This document shows, one piece after another, positions 47,141-60,200 of a stretch of DNA of 64,000 nt (the first letter of the stretch is position 1; every line of letters begins with the position of its first letter). The stretch comes from Phalacrocorax aristotelis (taxonomy: Eukaryota; Chordata; Aves; Suliformes; Phalacrocoracidae). The notes under the pieces are model-generated. The model was not told the DNA's origin. It did not search any database and saw only the letters and a list, made by a program, of their open reading frames with translations. The stretch spans positions 111,617,463 through 111,681,462 of the forward strand of contig NC_134277.1 of NCBI RefSeq assembly GCF_949628215.1, written 5' to 3'. Position numbers and translations under genes: made by a program.

Positions 47141-49638
47141 GTGACAAAGAACCACTGAGGTGCCTTGAGAGACAGTCAGGTGTCAAAGTTCGTTTGGTAT
47201 TTATATGCATCTTCAATAGCACTGGTATATTCCTAATGGCTATTTTAAAATAGAAAAATATCTGCTGGCCAGGGCTTAATGCTACCTGGCCTCTGAATGT
47301 ATAATGTATCCTCTGATCTCTTCTTTCAGTTTGTTTTCCTTTTGTCTACAGTGGATAGCAAAACCCATACAGTGCCTATCTGCTTTGCCTCAGAGCTGGA
47401 TGCATCCACAGCCCTGTCCACCTCTCCCATTCCCAAACAGCCACCAAAACCAAACGCCTGCAGTCGGGTTTTGGCTCCCTTACCAGTTGTGATTATCCAG
47501 CATGTGTCTTCCTCTCACATTCATCCTGCACACATCCTCCTGTAGAATTAGGCACACATAGCTGCTCTGCTATCTGCCATACTTGGAGCCAGGGAACACA
47601 GCCCTACTTGTCCTGCCATTTCATAGGCTTCTCTGGAGTTAGTAAGTCTGTCCGTATTCACTGTGACAGGTCCATTGCTCTCGGCCAGATCCCAGCCCAC
47701 TAATCTTTTAGAGGCAAAAATCCCTAATGCCCGAGTTTCAAATATACATTCTTTAATACTTTGCTGCATCCTTTCCACTTTCATAGAAAAAAAAGACTAT
47801 TTCCAGCCCTCCCCCACACCAGGACTGTGAGTATTAGTTACAATCTCTCCATCTATCTACTTATGTCAGAGATATGCCCAGAGACCCCAAGTAACACCAT
47901 GGCCTCACCAAACTAAAGTACAACAGCAAGCACAGATGGCCAAAGGCATTTTATCATCCTATCAAAGCAATGTGCCTGGCCAGAGATGAGAGAGGCTGAA
48001 GTGCATCTAATGCCTGTATAGCAGCTAACGTTAACAATAAATTCACTTTCCTAGAGACGTTCGTATCTTTGTATATGTAATATTATATTAAACCAAAGTC
48101 TCTCCTAAAGTGTTTCCAAGATACTTGGCATTATCCTGCTATCATAACTAGGGCTCCAATCTCAAGCTCTTCATGCTGAGTTGAAGGCATGGAGAATTGC
48201 AGCTGCAGCCTGAATAACTTCAAGATGAGTGGACCGGCCATATCTTTCCATGCAAACACTTGGTTTTCAAATGGATTTGCCCAAAGTGCTCTCTCTCACC
48301 TGGCAGCAAATAGGCACTCCACTGACTTCAGCTGAAGATTTGACTCTGAAAGGAAAGGTTTCTCCAAATGTGGGGACTCAAGAGAATGAACATTATCACC
48401 TCGACAGAAGGCAAGACAGTGCTGGAAAGATGACCTAGTCAGAAAGGAAGCTACCTTTGTACATAATCCAGTGACTGACATGGCATTAGATCAGTAGTAA
48501 AGAACAAATCCTTATTTTACACGGCACTAGCAGTGGGTGGCAGGATTAGCAGTCAGTTAAACTATCTGCTACCCAAGAAATCACAAAGTGGCCCATGTGG
48601 CTGCTGTACATTTACTCACCCAGCACTTAGAAACCGTGCTGCTCTTCTGCAAGCTGCCAACTCTTTTGTGTGTGTAAAGTTGGGGGGGGTATCATAAAGT
48701 GATTTTTATTTATGAGACAGGGGGCTGTGGAGGGAAAGGGAGAAAACAAATAAGCTTCCTTCAAAGCTTTCTTTAAAATAACTCCAATAGAATAAAAAAA
48801 AAATATAAATAAAACCATAAGGCAAAACAGAAAGGCGACTGATGTAGAAAACAGCCTGTGGGTCAGTACTCCAGCTGCCTCAGTTCCTTTCTCTCCAACA
48901 TGACTCAAGAACAGCAACACTGTAGCATATATTAAAAAATAATAACAACAAATTATCACTGCAGCCAACCTAGCCCAACTCAGCAACTTTTAAAGCTCAT
49001 CTACTTCGGTCAAAAAAAAAAAAACCACCAAACCCCAAACCCATACTCTAATTCAAATACATATGTTTAATCACTGCATCTTACCATACAAAATGCAAGC
49101 TAACCACACTGCCACACCAGCATAAGTGTGACAGCAAAGGTAACAGCCTTCAGTCATTATTAATTTTTTTTTAGAAACTGCTTCCAACATCAAATTTCCA
49201 GCTAACTCTCTATGTCTTTTTTTTAAGCATTTCCTTCCCCTCTCCACACAAGTTATCAAATTCAGAGCAGTAGCTGAACTGCCGAGAGAAATACAGGATT
49301 TTAAATTGAAATCAAAGAGCAGAATCTCAATCAATCAATTTTTTATGCCCTTCACAGTATGTGGTATGGATGGCTGTGAAGGAAGAAGTGCTCAGCCTGG
49401 TGAAAAGGAAGACAGGAACTTGGCGTTTATTTGCATTCCTCCATTTTAAATTGTGGGTTTTGGGGGCACTGGCTATTTGTTTAAGATGCTGAACTCCTTG
49501 TTTTGAACATCCTCTACAGTTTCAAGAAAGAGCATGATCTCTATAAAAAGCAGCTGCAAATAAGGTGGTATCAATCTAGCTAATAAGATGAGAGGACGAA
49601 AGGAGAAACAAGAGGAGCACCTTTCAGGGAGCAGTCTT

Positions 49639-49651
49639 ACACACACACACA
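49639..49651. repeat. (AC)n short microsatellite
   Basis: About six AC units in intron 1. Confidence 0.85.
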
Positions 49652-51001
49652 GAAATCTCCTTTGGAGCAGCAGCACATGACAACAAATGAGTAAAAAACC
49701 TTCCCAGTGGATGGGGAGGACCTAACAGCGCAAAGCCTGAGGACATCCTTAGTGAGACTTGCTTGGACTTTATACTACAGTAAAGCGGCTTTTGAGAATA
49801 ACATTGTGGTCACAAACTGTGTAGAAGCAGTCCAGCCTTTTTGGGACCTCAACGCTGAACAAGGCACTGGCTGATTAACTCACAGGGAACAACTTCGCTT
49901 CAAAAAAAACTGACTCAGGACTGAACAGATGGTGAGAAGCAAGACCCCTCACTACCTGACACAGCTGCTCACCAAAGAATGCTCCATCACAAAACCAAAC
50001 ACCATAAATCCGTTCTACAAGGGCTGGGCTGCGCTGCACTGCAAAGGAGGGCATTTAATTGGGAAATAGCACCACCTGGTGACTCCTGGTACTAAGAGAG
50101 AAAGAAATGGTCAACTTGGCCATATTGGGACAGGAGGAATGGAGAAAGGAGCACTGGCAAAATTGTTCAAGTGAGCTGGGAGCCAAGAGCCTGGGTAAGG
50201 AGGGAAAGAGGAATGCATGATCGAGTTACAAGAACAAGACAAGTGCGACAGATGGAGGTGGAAAGAAGGAGAGTGCTTGAGCACCTTCTTGGAAACATGG
50301 GCATCTCCCACTGCTGTCACCACCTCACGAGCCCTGCGTGACAGTAAGTGGTGTGAACATAGCAAAGGCATCTGCAAAGGGATGCCTATATCCAACACAT
50401 AAATCACTGCATTAATGGACCATGAAAGGTAAAAACTACCCAAGTTTGCAAAGTATCAACAATGTTGTATGCCTCAGAGGGACTTTTTTTGTTGTTGTCA
50501 TTCATTTTTTGGAGATCTATAGCCATGGGACTTCATAGAGTCACTACTGCCCAAACAAGAACCATGCCACTATTTGCTCTCTACTGATCATTGAATCATA
50601 GGATCCTCCTGACCAAGATATAGCACAGACCAGAAGGTAAACCTCCACTGCCAGGTGCCCTGTAAGTGATAAGAAAGCATATTATCTCACACTCCATGGT
50701 ATATTCTCATCTCTTCACTCCCACCACCCCAGTTCACCCTTAAAACTTCTCCCTGTTACTGGCTTACTGATTCCCAGCTGAGCACCACACGTATACTTAG
50801 CTATGATCACTTCCATGTTCACTTCATTTTTCAGGTGAGGAGGAGAAACGAGAGCCCCGGTTTACCATGGGAAAATTCCTACTGTGGTGCCACAGAGAGG
50901 TGGTGGTCACCATTCATCATGTCTGTCCCCCCACCCACGCCCCCAGCCAACCAAGACCAAACTTAGCAGATCTCTCCAGCATGTGAAACCTCAACAGGGA
51001 T

Positions 51002-51059
51002 GAGCTAAGTAAAGCCAAAGTAAGACAAAGGAGCTAAATAAAGCCAAAGGAAAACAAAG
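51002..51059. repeat. Two-copy tandem repeat, 29-bp unit
   Basis: Units at 51002-51030 and 51031-51059 differ at three of 29 positions; both begin GAGCTAA and end ACAAAG. This is a local duplication in intron 1. Confidence 0.9.
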
Positions 51060-53389
51060 AAAAATTACAAGTCCTGCTTTAATGCCCATGGAACTTTACC
51101 AAGAGAAACAGCTGATTTTGGTAACTCAGATGGTCAGAGCATATTTTCTAGACAAACTTAGAAGACCTTTTGATATCTGCACACCGCCATCCTTCTCCTA
51201 CCCACTCTACCTCAAAATATATATGCAGTCACAAAAATCCACTTGACATGCTACTCTTCACACAGATAAATTCCTATTTAAAATACAGTAAAAATCTGTG
51301 TGAATACTATCTGCTTAGGAATCCTGATAATTTTTCAAGTTCAGGGCCAATTAAGTAAGGGATAGTGTTAAGGAAGTAACTTACAAGTCAGTGTACCTCA
51401 CATTGTCAATGATAATGAGTATTGATTGCAGGGGCTGTTATCTCTATAGGCCATATGCCCACACACCAGCATAACAGTCTCGTTAAATATCATTCATCAT
51501 CACTGTGCAATGCAGTGATCAGAGAAACTAAATTCAATTTTCAGACTAAATACATAAATAACCTGAGGCTTTCCTAGTTCAGTAAACACATTAGGCAACA
51601 GCATCCTGACAAATGATTTTTTTAGTACAGTTTGGCAGCAAAAAAATTGGATAAACAAATCTGTGTTATTCTTTCCAAACCAAGTTCTTTTTCTAAGTGA
51701 ACCTTCCCCACATATATTTGTAGAAGCTAAAACTTTCAAGGCAAGGACCTTTGACCTGAATTGCTGTTTGACACAAGTTTCTGTTCATATTCCAGCACCC
51801 TGTCTCTTCTGATGTTAAATCCTATCATTAGGGGCCATAATTTCTAAACAGAGACTTGTTAGTGTCACTTACTAAACAGGAAGAAGAAAAGATTTGATTT
51901 ACCTGTCCCCAAATAGAAGATATTCAAAATCTTCCAGACAGTCTAGAATTGATAATCCAATCCAAACATTACAGTCTGATATTACAGATTGGCTACAAAT
52001 CCCAACAAAGTAATTTTCTTTTATTAAATGAAGGCAGAAGCTCTTATGCAATGAACTATATGAACATCAACTAGGTAGAGCATTTCAGGAAATGGCTCTT
52101 GGTGTTCAGTTTACTATTTTGGTAACATAAAAACTGTCCAGCAGTTGCCTGAAAAATTTCTAAGAGGGCTGAATTACCTTCTTATTTGCCTGTCCAAGCT
52201 CAGCAAGGAACTCAATTCTATGTTCAGACATTCCCCTCCCAATTTGTAACTACCTCACCTGCAATTTGTTATTGCATGTCATACCAAAGAGGAAGGAAAA
52301 AGCCACATAAATTATGAGTGCCAACTGAAACATCAGTTGAAAACTTCAGTCCTAGAGAAAAGAAAGCCTGATCCCTTTTCTCTGGCAGTAACAGGAGACA
52401 GAGAGGAAGGAGGCAAAGTTTCAGGGGCAGCTATATAAAGACATTTCCCCTAACAAATGGGAAGCAGCCTCATAGCCCCTGACCTTTGCTCCAAATTAGC
52501 GGAGCCCTAGTACAGGGTATATCACCTACCAACAACCAGAAGCAAACAACTCTTCCTCGCCTCTCCACTGGCCAAAGGCAGCCAGACACCAGCATCCTCA
52601 CATGGTTCAGGAAACACCACATGGGTGGGGCAGCAGCTAAGGATTTCGTTAGTGGTTTTATCACCAAAAACTCTGCCTCTGTGTATCAGTTCCATTTTAG
52701 CTGATACAACATGTAAAATCAGCAGTCATTGATGGCCACTGAAGGCCTGAGGCAGTCTCCTTTTATCAGCAGCCTAAAGGTTAGCCAGCTGCTCATAGTG
52801 TCTTCTTTACTCGGGCTGGCCTTACAATTTGCCAGTCCACCAGTGGACTGTGGAAACCTGCCTTCATTAGAAGAAGAGCTGATTTGATCTTTCCATCCAA
52901 AGCAGGAAGAGAGTTCCACACTAAGGGTACCGAGAGGAGTCCCTCTCAGGTCAGGCTGTTTAGGTGATAAATATGCTTTTTGTGTTGCAGCCTGAGTGCT
53001 TGGGACCGTGTGGGACTGAGTCCAAAGCTCCTGCAGACCCCAAACACGGCAGAACAACAGGCACAGAGATTTTGGACAACATCTCAAGTGGCCCATGAGA
53101 TCCTGCAAGACCTTCCCTTTCATTTACCACGTCTGCAACAGTGTTTGTGACTGGTCAAAAGATACAGCTTAATTTAATGCAATGTAACCAACAATTCTAC
53201 AAGTTCAGCTGGACAGGTGTTTTGAAACATAAATGAAACCACATTAAGACAAAGCTACAGCTTTAAAAGAAAAAAAAAAAGGAAACAACGCTAAAACCAA
53301 GGGAGAGGTGCTGTTTTTTCACCCCACCTTATTATTTTGTATGTATTACTCCCTTTGCTGTTTTGCTCTATGTGGTTTTCTGTTTCCTT

Positions 53390-53725
53390 ATTCTCAGCTT
53401 CTCTTTCCCTCGCTCCTGCTCTGACTTTACCCGCCGTGTTCCTCATTCGCTCCCACCAGTCCCCCACAATGTTCCTCTAATGCTTTCCCTCAGTCTCTCA
53501 GTTTCAGTCCTTCACTTCCTCTGCCTCCATTAGTCTCTATCACTTTGTTCCTCCAAATCTCCTCTACACTGACTTCTACACCCCTTTTTCTACTGGTCAT
53601 CACTTAAACTATTCCCAAAAAACATTTTAGGCTGTAGGATTGCCACTCTCCTTCAGGCAAACTCTCTTAATTTGGACTTATTCTACAGGTGCCAAAGGAC
53701 TGTTCTCTCTCTCTCTCTCTCTTTT
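53390..53725. repeat. Pyrimidine-rich low-complexity stretch
   Basis: The plus strand is mostly C and T over more than 300 bases (blocks such as CTTCTCTTTCCCTCGCTCC and CCTCAGTCTCTCAGTTTC) and ends in the (TC)n run. It has no coding or repeat-family signature. Confidence 0.7.
53704..53722. repeat. (TC)n microsatellite
   Basis: An uninterrupted TC dinucleotide run of about nine units, followed by T-rich sequence. Confidence 0.95.
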
Positions 53726-54740
53726 TCCACACCAGCCTAAAGGAGAAGGGAAAGCTGGCCATGAAACCCTGGATCAGCTTTGCTACCTGGTCAAATAAAG
53801 CGCCATCTCCATAGAGCCTACTGGAGGCTGAAAACCAAACAGAGGTAAAACTGAGCCACTTTATCTGCTTCTAACGTTAAATGACAGGAATCACTCAAGA
53901 GCTGTGTTACCTCAAGTACTTAATTTACATAAACTTTTTATCTTTGTCCTCCACACAGCACTGCATTCAGCTGTGTATTAAAGTATAGGTTGAGCTTTAA
54001 GCTTGGGGTTCAATTTAGCCCGCTCAGCAGAGGCTGAACAATGTAGCCTGATACACTGCTGAAGTGGGATTAATCCAATGCTTAGAATTAAACACGTGCT
54101 TAAGGACACTACTCAAATTCAGTAACATAATCCTAAACCAGCATTTATGTTATCTGGTTTTATACAACTGCCATTTTTGTCACATAAAACGTGCTCCAAC
54201 TGTCTGTCTAATGCCTAGGCATGCATTTATTCTTTTCAAGTACATCCTGCAGGAAAAAAAATAAAGAAAAATATCCAAGGTGGGTGGAGGGGGAATCAAA
54301 GGACAGAACAATTGACTCTGAAGACTACTGACACAAACTACACGTTGCTGCTGGAGTCATAACAGTTGAACACATTAAATGTGAGGGACAATGTTCAATT
54401 CCTTCATTGACATTCAAGCAAACTAAAACAAAAACAAAGTCCAACTTTCCTTGAATTTTCCACATGAACGATATCGTCCAAAAAAGAAAAATGCTGACTT
54501 TAAGGCATAATGTAAGAAAAAACCTTGTTTGTAGCACACTCAAGAACTGAATATCCTAAAACTAAGACTGTCTGCATAGTATTGCAAAGGTTGAAATCAG
54601 CATGGACTATGCATCACGAAGGACTTCTGGCCTAAATGTGGTTGGAAGCTTCCTGTTCATACCAGCTTTAACAAGATATATTGTAAGTGTTGATTTTATG
54701 ACTCTTAAAATAGGCCCACTTATATTTAGTACGCTAAGGG

Positions 54741-54768
54741 AAAAAAAAGAGGGGAAAAAAAAAAAAAA
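54741..54768. repeat. A-rich tract
   Basis: Eight A, then GAGGGG, then fourteen A; simple sequence in intron 1. Confidence 0.85.
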
Positions 54769-57149
54769 GAGCTCATGGGCTTCCAATCCAATAAGGGGTA
54801 CCTGTTCTTTTTCACTTCCCAAATCCCTCCAAGAATTAACCAACGATCCAATTTATCCAGCCACAGTGTGGAAGTATGCCTTTACAGACTGGTAGTGGTG
54901 TGGATCAGTCAGAGGTATTTTTTTTTAATTAACAAAGACTGTCTTAAGCAAACAAACACAGTATTTTCTTCCACAGATGGCAGAAGCTGCTTGAGGTTAA
55001 AATTGTGACTGTGCATGGACAAGCGCCTCAAATTTTTCAGTTGTAATATGCTTCTAAATCCTAAACTACTAACCATAGCAATAATGTACTTTCTCACCCT
55101 TAAATCAAATAGTTAAAAATTAATTAAAGTCCCAAAAGCCAAACTGAGTCTTGGTGTGACTCCACACTGCATTCAAGGGAGTCCACTCAGGGATGCTTTT
55201 CACAGCCTTTGGGAAGCCCAGTGATCCCTACTACAGCTTCTCCGCGTTGGCACACACCAGATGTTGACCAAATACCTAAGGATTCCTCCTCTGTCACTGA
55301 AATCCCAGCATCGGCCTCACAAGCAAGAAACGGGCACATCTGGAGAACGCACGCAATGGCAATCCTGGAGACAAGGTACCAGCTACTGATCACAAGCATA
55401 AGATAGAGAAGGTTAAAGCTATTCCAATGCCCACTGTATATCACGGGTATCAGTGAGCATGAGAAGACATGCAAATGGCTTCAGACACACCCCACTGGTC
55501 AGAAGCACAGCTTTGCTGATGAACCGTTAGGTCCTATCGACACTTACTAAGTTTTGTTTCCTGCAGAATCAAATGGGCCAAAAAATTTAATTTTTCAAAA
55601 TTAAACCTACTTTAGGAGCCTCTTTAACTCACTTTGGTTCTGTAGACAGGCTTTAAAGCAAAGGAAAATCTGCCTCAGAGAGTCCCTAACTGTAGGTGAA
55701 TTCCTGCAAGAGGCTGATACAGATAATTTTAAAAGATTGCCCTTACAGTTTTTTTTATAGTCCCCGCAGTTCTGCCCGGCAGAGGCTGACCGGTCCAACC
55801 GGGACACCCGATGACGTCTGCGGCATCCTGTCACTCTGCTGACAAAGGAGGAAACAATAACTTGGGGACACAAAGTATTTAGTAGCTGGATTTCATGCAC
55901 ATGTACTTCCACATGTTCCCCAAATAAGAACTTACTCTGTCCAAAACAAAAAGTGCAAAACCATAACTGTTCTACCCTCTCCTCCAAGAAATACAAAAAC
56001 CACTCAGTAACTAGCATTTATGTTTAAAAATAGCCGGGCAAAAATAAAAAGCGTTTGTTCCACTGTCTGTTGTTCAGCTTTCACAAGCAGCCCTGCAAGG
56101 CTGGAGACCGTAAATCAAACCACTGGCATTTGCTTACCCAAGGCTGTGCTCCCAGCCGGCCTCCCATCCACCTCCGCTGGCAGCTTTCTAAAGCTTGGAT
56201 TTGTCTTATTGTGGCGGTGTTCAAAACTGCAAGCATTCACAGGAAGGCTGTATAAGATGTTTCAGAAGAAAACTGAAATGTCTGCCTTTTCTGGCGTATT
56301 ACAAGTTAAGTTGAGATGGAATTTAAGAAATTTCCATTCAACCTGACCCTTATACCATGACCCAGTCTCTACAAGATAGGCACAGAGAAGAAAAACACCT
56401 CTGTGAAAATAAAAACATCTTTTATTCTCATTTATTTCAGAAGTACATGCCCCATGGCAGCTCTCGTGCACCTTCTGGCGGGGGGCTGCAGAGTTTTATT
56501 TGCACGAGCTGCCTGTAGGCATGACAAGCCCCAACACTGAGCAGAGCACTGAAGGCTTGCCCTGCCCCATCCAAAAAGTGTGGGATGATCTAACCCATTG
56601 GTGTGATTAGCACTGGATGGAAGTAGGATTTTTCTTTTTTAATATTTTATAAAGCAGCCAATTATCCAAAGGAAGTGGAGGGGAAAAAAATAAACCAGCT
56701 TAAATATGCTGCAAATGGTAGTAGGCTAAGCATTTAGAAATACCAGGCCATATAAACTAGAAAGAAAAGACCAGGCTGAACACTAGCTCGTAGTGGCTTT
56801 AAAGGGGAAAGCCCGTCAGAGCAAGAAACTCCAGGAGAGAGAGGAAGTGTCAAGCACTCCTCTTCCTCCGACCCCAGCAGGCAGGGCCAATGCTCAGATA
56901 GCCCAAGGATGAGCTGTTCCCATCTGTGTCCTCATGCCGCCCCTGCAGAAAGCCCCAGGGACACCAGAGTGACCCATAGACAGGAGCTTCGGCCATGCCT
57001 GGAGGGTTGTGTGCTACCCTACAGCCCTCTGTGCCAGCTGCTGTGGGTCTGGTTCGCCCATAGGGCTGCAGGGCTCATGGGGAGCAGCTGAAACCACGAC
57101 CCAGAGTAGGAGGAAGCACTCGGCTATTAGCCTGCGTGCCAGCAACCGT

Positions 57150-57238
57150 GGCACGGGTGAGGAAACCGAGGAGCAGAAGAGGGAATAGATAATTATTGCA
57201 CTGACACACACTGCCAGCTCTGGAGTCAGCAAATGATT
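57150..57238 (-). repeat. Possible MIR-like SINE relic, reverse orientation
   Basis: GGGTGAGGAAACCGAGG, then ACTGACACACACTGCCAGCT and CTGGAGTC, recalls the reverse complement of MIR (CAGATGAGGAAACTGAGGC, then GGTCACACAGCTAGTAAGTG and so on). The match is partial. Confidence 0.4.
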
Positions 57239-60200
57239 GTTGCCCTGAAAATGAGATCTTTGGTGCTCCCAGCTTTACAGATTTGCTCCGTAGAAGAATG
57301 AGACCAAGCCTGAGAAAGACTGAAATGCCCTACGCTACCCAGTTTAGCCAGGTCAAACGTATTTGCTCCCTTCAATGTCAAGATCCTGCAGACCAGACCA
57401 GATGAACCCACCCAGTTTACCACCACCTTTCCCAACCCTTTTGGAGGGTACCTTTGGGCATCCACCCATGCCTTGGGCATGCAGCTGGCCCCAGAAGCAG
57501 TTTGAAAAGAACATGAGCAAAGGAAGCCCCAGACCTCCAGATGGAGGTGGAGATGATGGCAAGGCAGTCAAACCGCAACTCCAAACTAGAGCCCTCCATC
57601 AACAGAGGTTGATGAGCCACTGAAGCTGAGGAGAAACAAGTTGCCCTGCACTGAACAGCTTGTTTGCTGAGGCAGCACCTGTGGGGAAGCTGGGGTCAAC
57701 AGTGCAAACCTGCTAAAGCCAGCTGTGCATCCTTCTGTCTTCCCCCTCAAAACCAAAGTATAGGAAATGAAGAAAATGATGCCTGCCACGATCTCATCTG
57801 AACAGGGACACAGCCAGGAAGTACGTGATCAACAACAGTCCCTGGAGGGTCTAACAGCCTTGAAGACTGGGCAAATGGCATTTGGAAGAAGAAGCAGAAG
57901 GGAGGCAAAAGAAAAGGTCAGTGTTTGAGAACCAGAGCAGAGCTGTGGCTCCAGCCTCCTTGTAAATACTTCTCTCAGCAAGGAGTTAGCTTGAGAAATT
58001 TTAGAAAGAATATGTCTATCCATCCCGCATCCACTCACTGTCTGCAGCATCCACATACCCAGCTCAGACACAACCCAACACTACCAAAATTTACCAGCAC
58101 TGTGATTTATAAACACTACCATATGCAAAAGCCCTGCAGGTTCAGAGGCCAGAGACCAGCTCAGCTAACGCCTATTTTGCCACTTCCTTAAACTGCACTC
58201 TAACTGCAACACACCCTATCAATAAGGCAAATTATCACCTTAGAAACAAGTCATACCATCAACCGCAGTCTCGGAGAACATACTTTAAATGTAAATTAAA
58301 AATGGCCTTTTACTATGGCTTGACTTAAGCCAGTTAAAAAGAATGATGAGAATGAGAGGGTTTTTCTTTTCCCCACACAATTCTTGAATGCAGAGTTCCT
58401 GGCTGCTTCACATAGTCAGCCTCAGCACTGCTTCACTGAATAGGGCTAACTGCACTCATCCATGTTAAAGAAAACCCTGAGTTTATTACCAATTCAACTT
58501 CCTTATTTTGGTAGAAAGAAAAAATCTACTTTTTTCGCAGAATAACTGTAAAACAAGAAGTTTCACAATTTTTCAGCCAACAGTAAGAAACCAAAAAGAG
58601 GGACTGAAGCAAAGGGCTGGGGAAACCTGGGAAAAAAAACCAAACAGTTGGAAACACTATAAACAAAAGAAGTACATACAGTCTGGGAGACAGTAAAACT
58701 ACAGCCTGCATATGACTTCTGGGTGATAGCCACAGCAGTCTCATTCTACAGGCAAGTCACAAGCAGTGGCTGGGACGTGAGAGCTGATTACCGGCAGATC
58801 GGAGCCCATCACGTGCAGCAACAGGCACCAGCCATGGGTGCCCAGTTGATTAGTAGTAACAAGCTTCCCCTTCAGAGGCTTTGCAGCTACTGAAAGCAAA
58901 ACCTGCTTCAAGTCCTGCCTTCTGCTGCTGCAGAAATCCAGTTTGGTTGTGCTGCTGGAAATGAAAGCAGAACGTGGCCTCCGGACTCATCTTTCCTAGA
59001 AGGATGTTCTGGTCATAACCCAGCCTACTTGCTTTTCTAAGCGATCCCACCCAAAACTTCTGGAAGATACAAGTAAATAAAAAAGTTTTGTAGATACGCC
59101 AGGAAAGCAGTAAGGCCAAGGCCAATATAAAATCCTGAATTCTGTTAAATTCTGATAAATTGTTTACCTACATATTTAACATCTACATTGCAAAAATCTG
59201 ATTTAGCCATTTAAACATTTTATAAATTAATAGAAAAAGGGTATATTCTGAATATACTGACTAATTAACATAAGAGAAAAGGCATTTCTCCCGTGCTATA
59301 TAACTGGATTTTTATGCAATACTTTTTCCCCCAAAACCAAAATGACCACAGTACCAGTCTTCTTCAGTATCCTGGTAGGCTGTTCCTTTGAACAGCAAAG
59401 CAAGGCAATGGAGTATGGAAATACGCACATGTAAGTGCAACCTTCAGAATATTCTTCACCAAGAATACCATTTCCCAAGGAAATGAGGCATATGTAGTCA
59501 TGCTAACCGTGTGTCTGGCTGTCTGCCTTTCAGTTCCCTGTGGACTTAAAATCACTGTCCAGTTTTACACGTGATTTGATGTTTCACTACAATGCAAAGA
59601 AACAAGTGGCTAGGAGAGAGACACAGATGAGGGCTCCTTTGATGGAAAGGCTGTGATGATGGACATTTCACACCACTGACCCCACAAGACAGAGAGCCAT
59701 GCAAAGTTATGATTCAAAAGTTTCTCTCATGATAGAGCTACTTGTTTACATAAAACATGAATGAATAAGTAGACGATGATTAATCATTACCATGGGGGGG
59801 AGAATCGCTTGTCAGTCTGTGGTCTTCTCTCAGATGGATATTTTGTGGACAAATTTTTAGAAGGCATACATTTACTTCACCAGTACAATTTTCTTCTTTC
59901 AATACCACCTTTATCGGCTGCAGTACTTTGGACCCTCTTGTTCTGTTTTAGGCTACAGCACTGCAGCTGTTGATGCGTGCACAGCTTCTGCACCTGTGTA
60001 GTACCACTGTCTTCAGTAGGATGTTCATCTTAACATGCAGACCCCCTTTTCACATATCCAGTGAGAAAAAAGGTCCTTAACTGGTACAACCCAATTAGGG
60101 GTGCATTTTTGGTTTTAACAGCAGCGGTCCTATTTGGGTTGGGACGTCTAGGCCCTAAAAGTATTAATAATGACAAACATTTTAGAGTCGAAAGAGAAAT

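Noticed and set aside
48627..48986. 119-aa frame with hydrophobic stretches that look like membrane segments
   Set aside because: Hydrophobic runs come from T-rich codons in AT-rich intron; no start context, splice sites or homology visible.
50590..50640. ATTGAATCATAGGATCCTCC, resembling a CR1 3' end
   Set aside because: Only about 15 bases fit and the following sequence does not continue as CR1.
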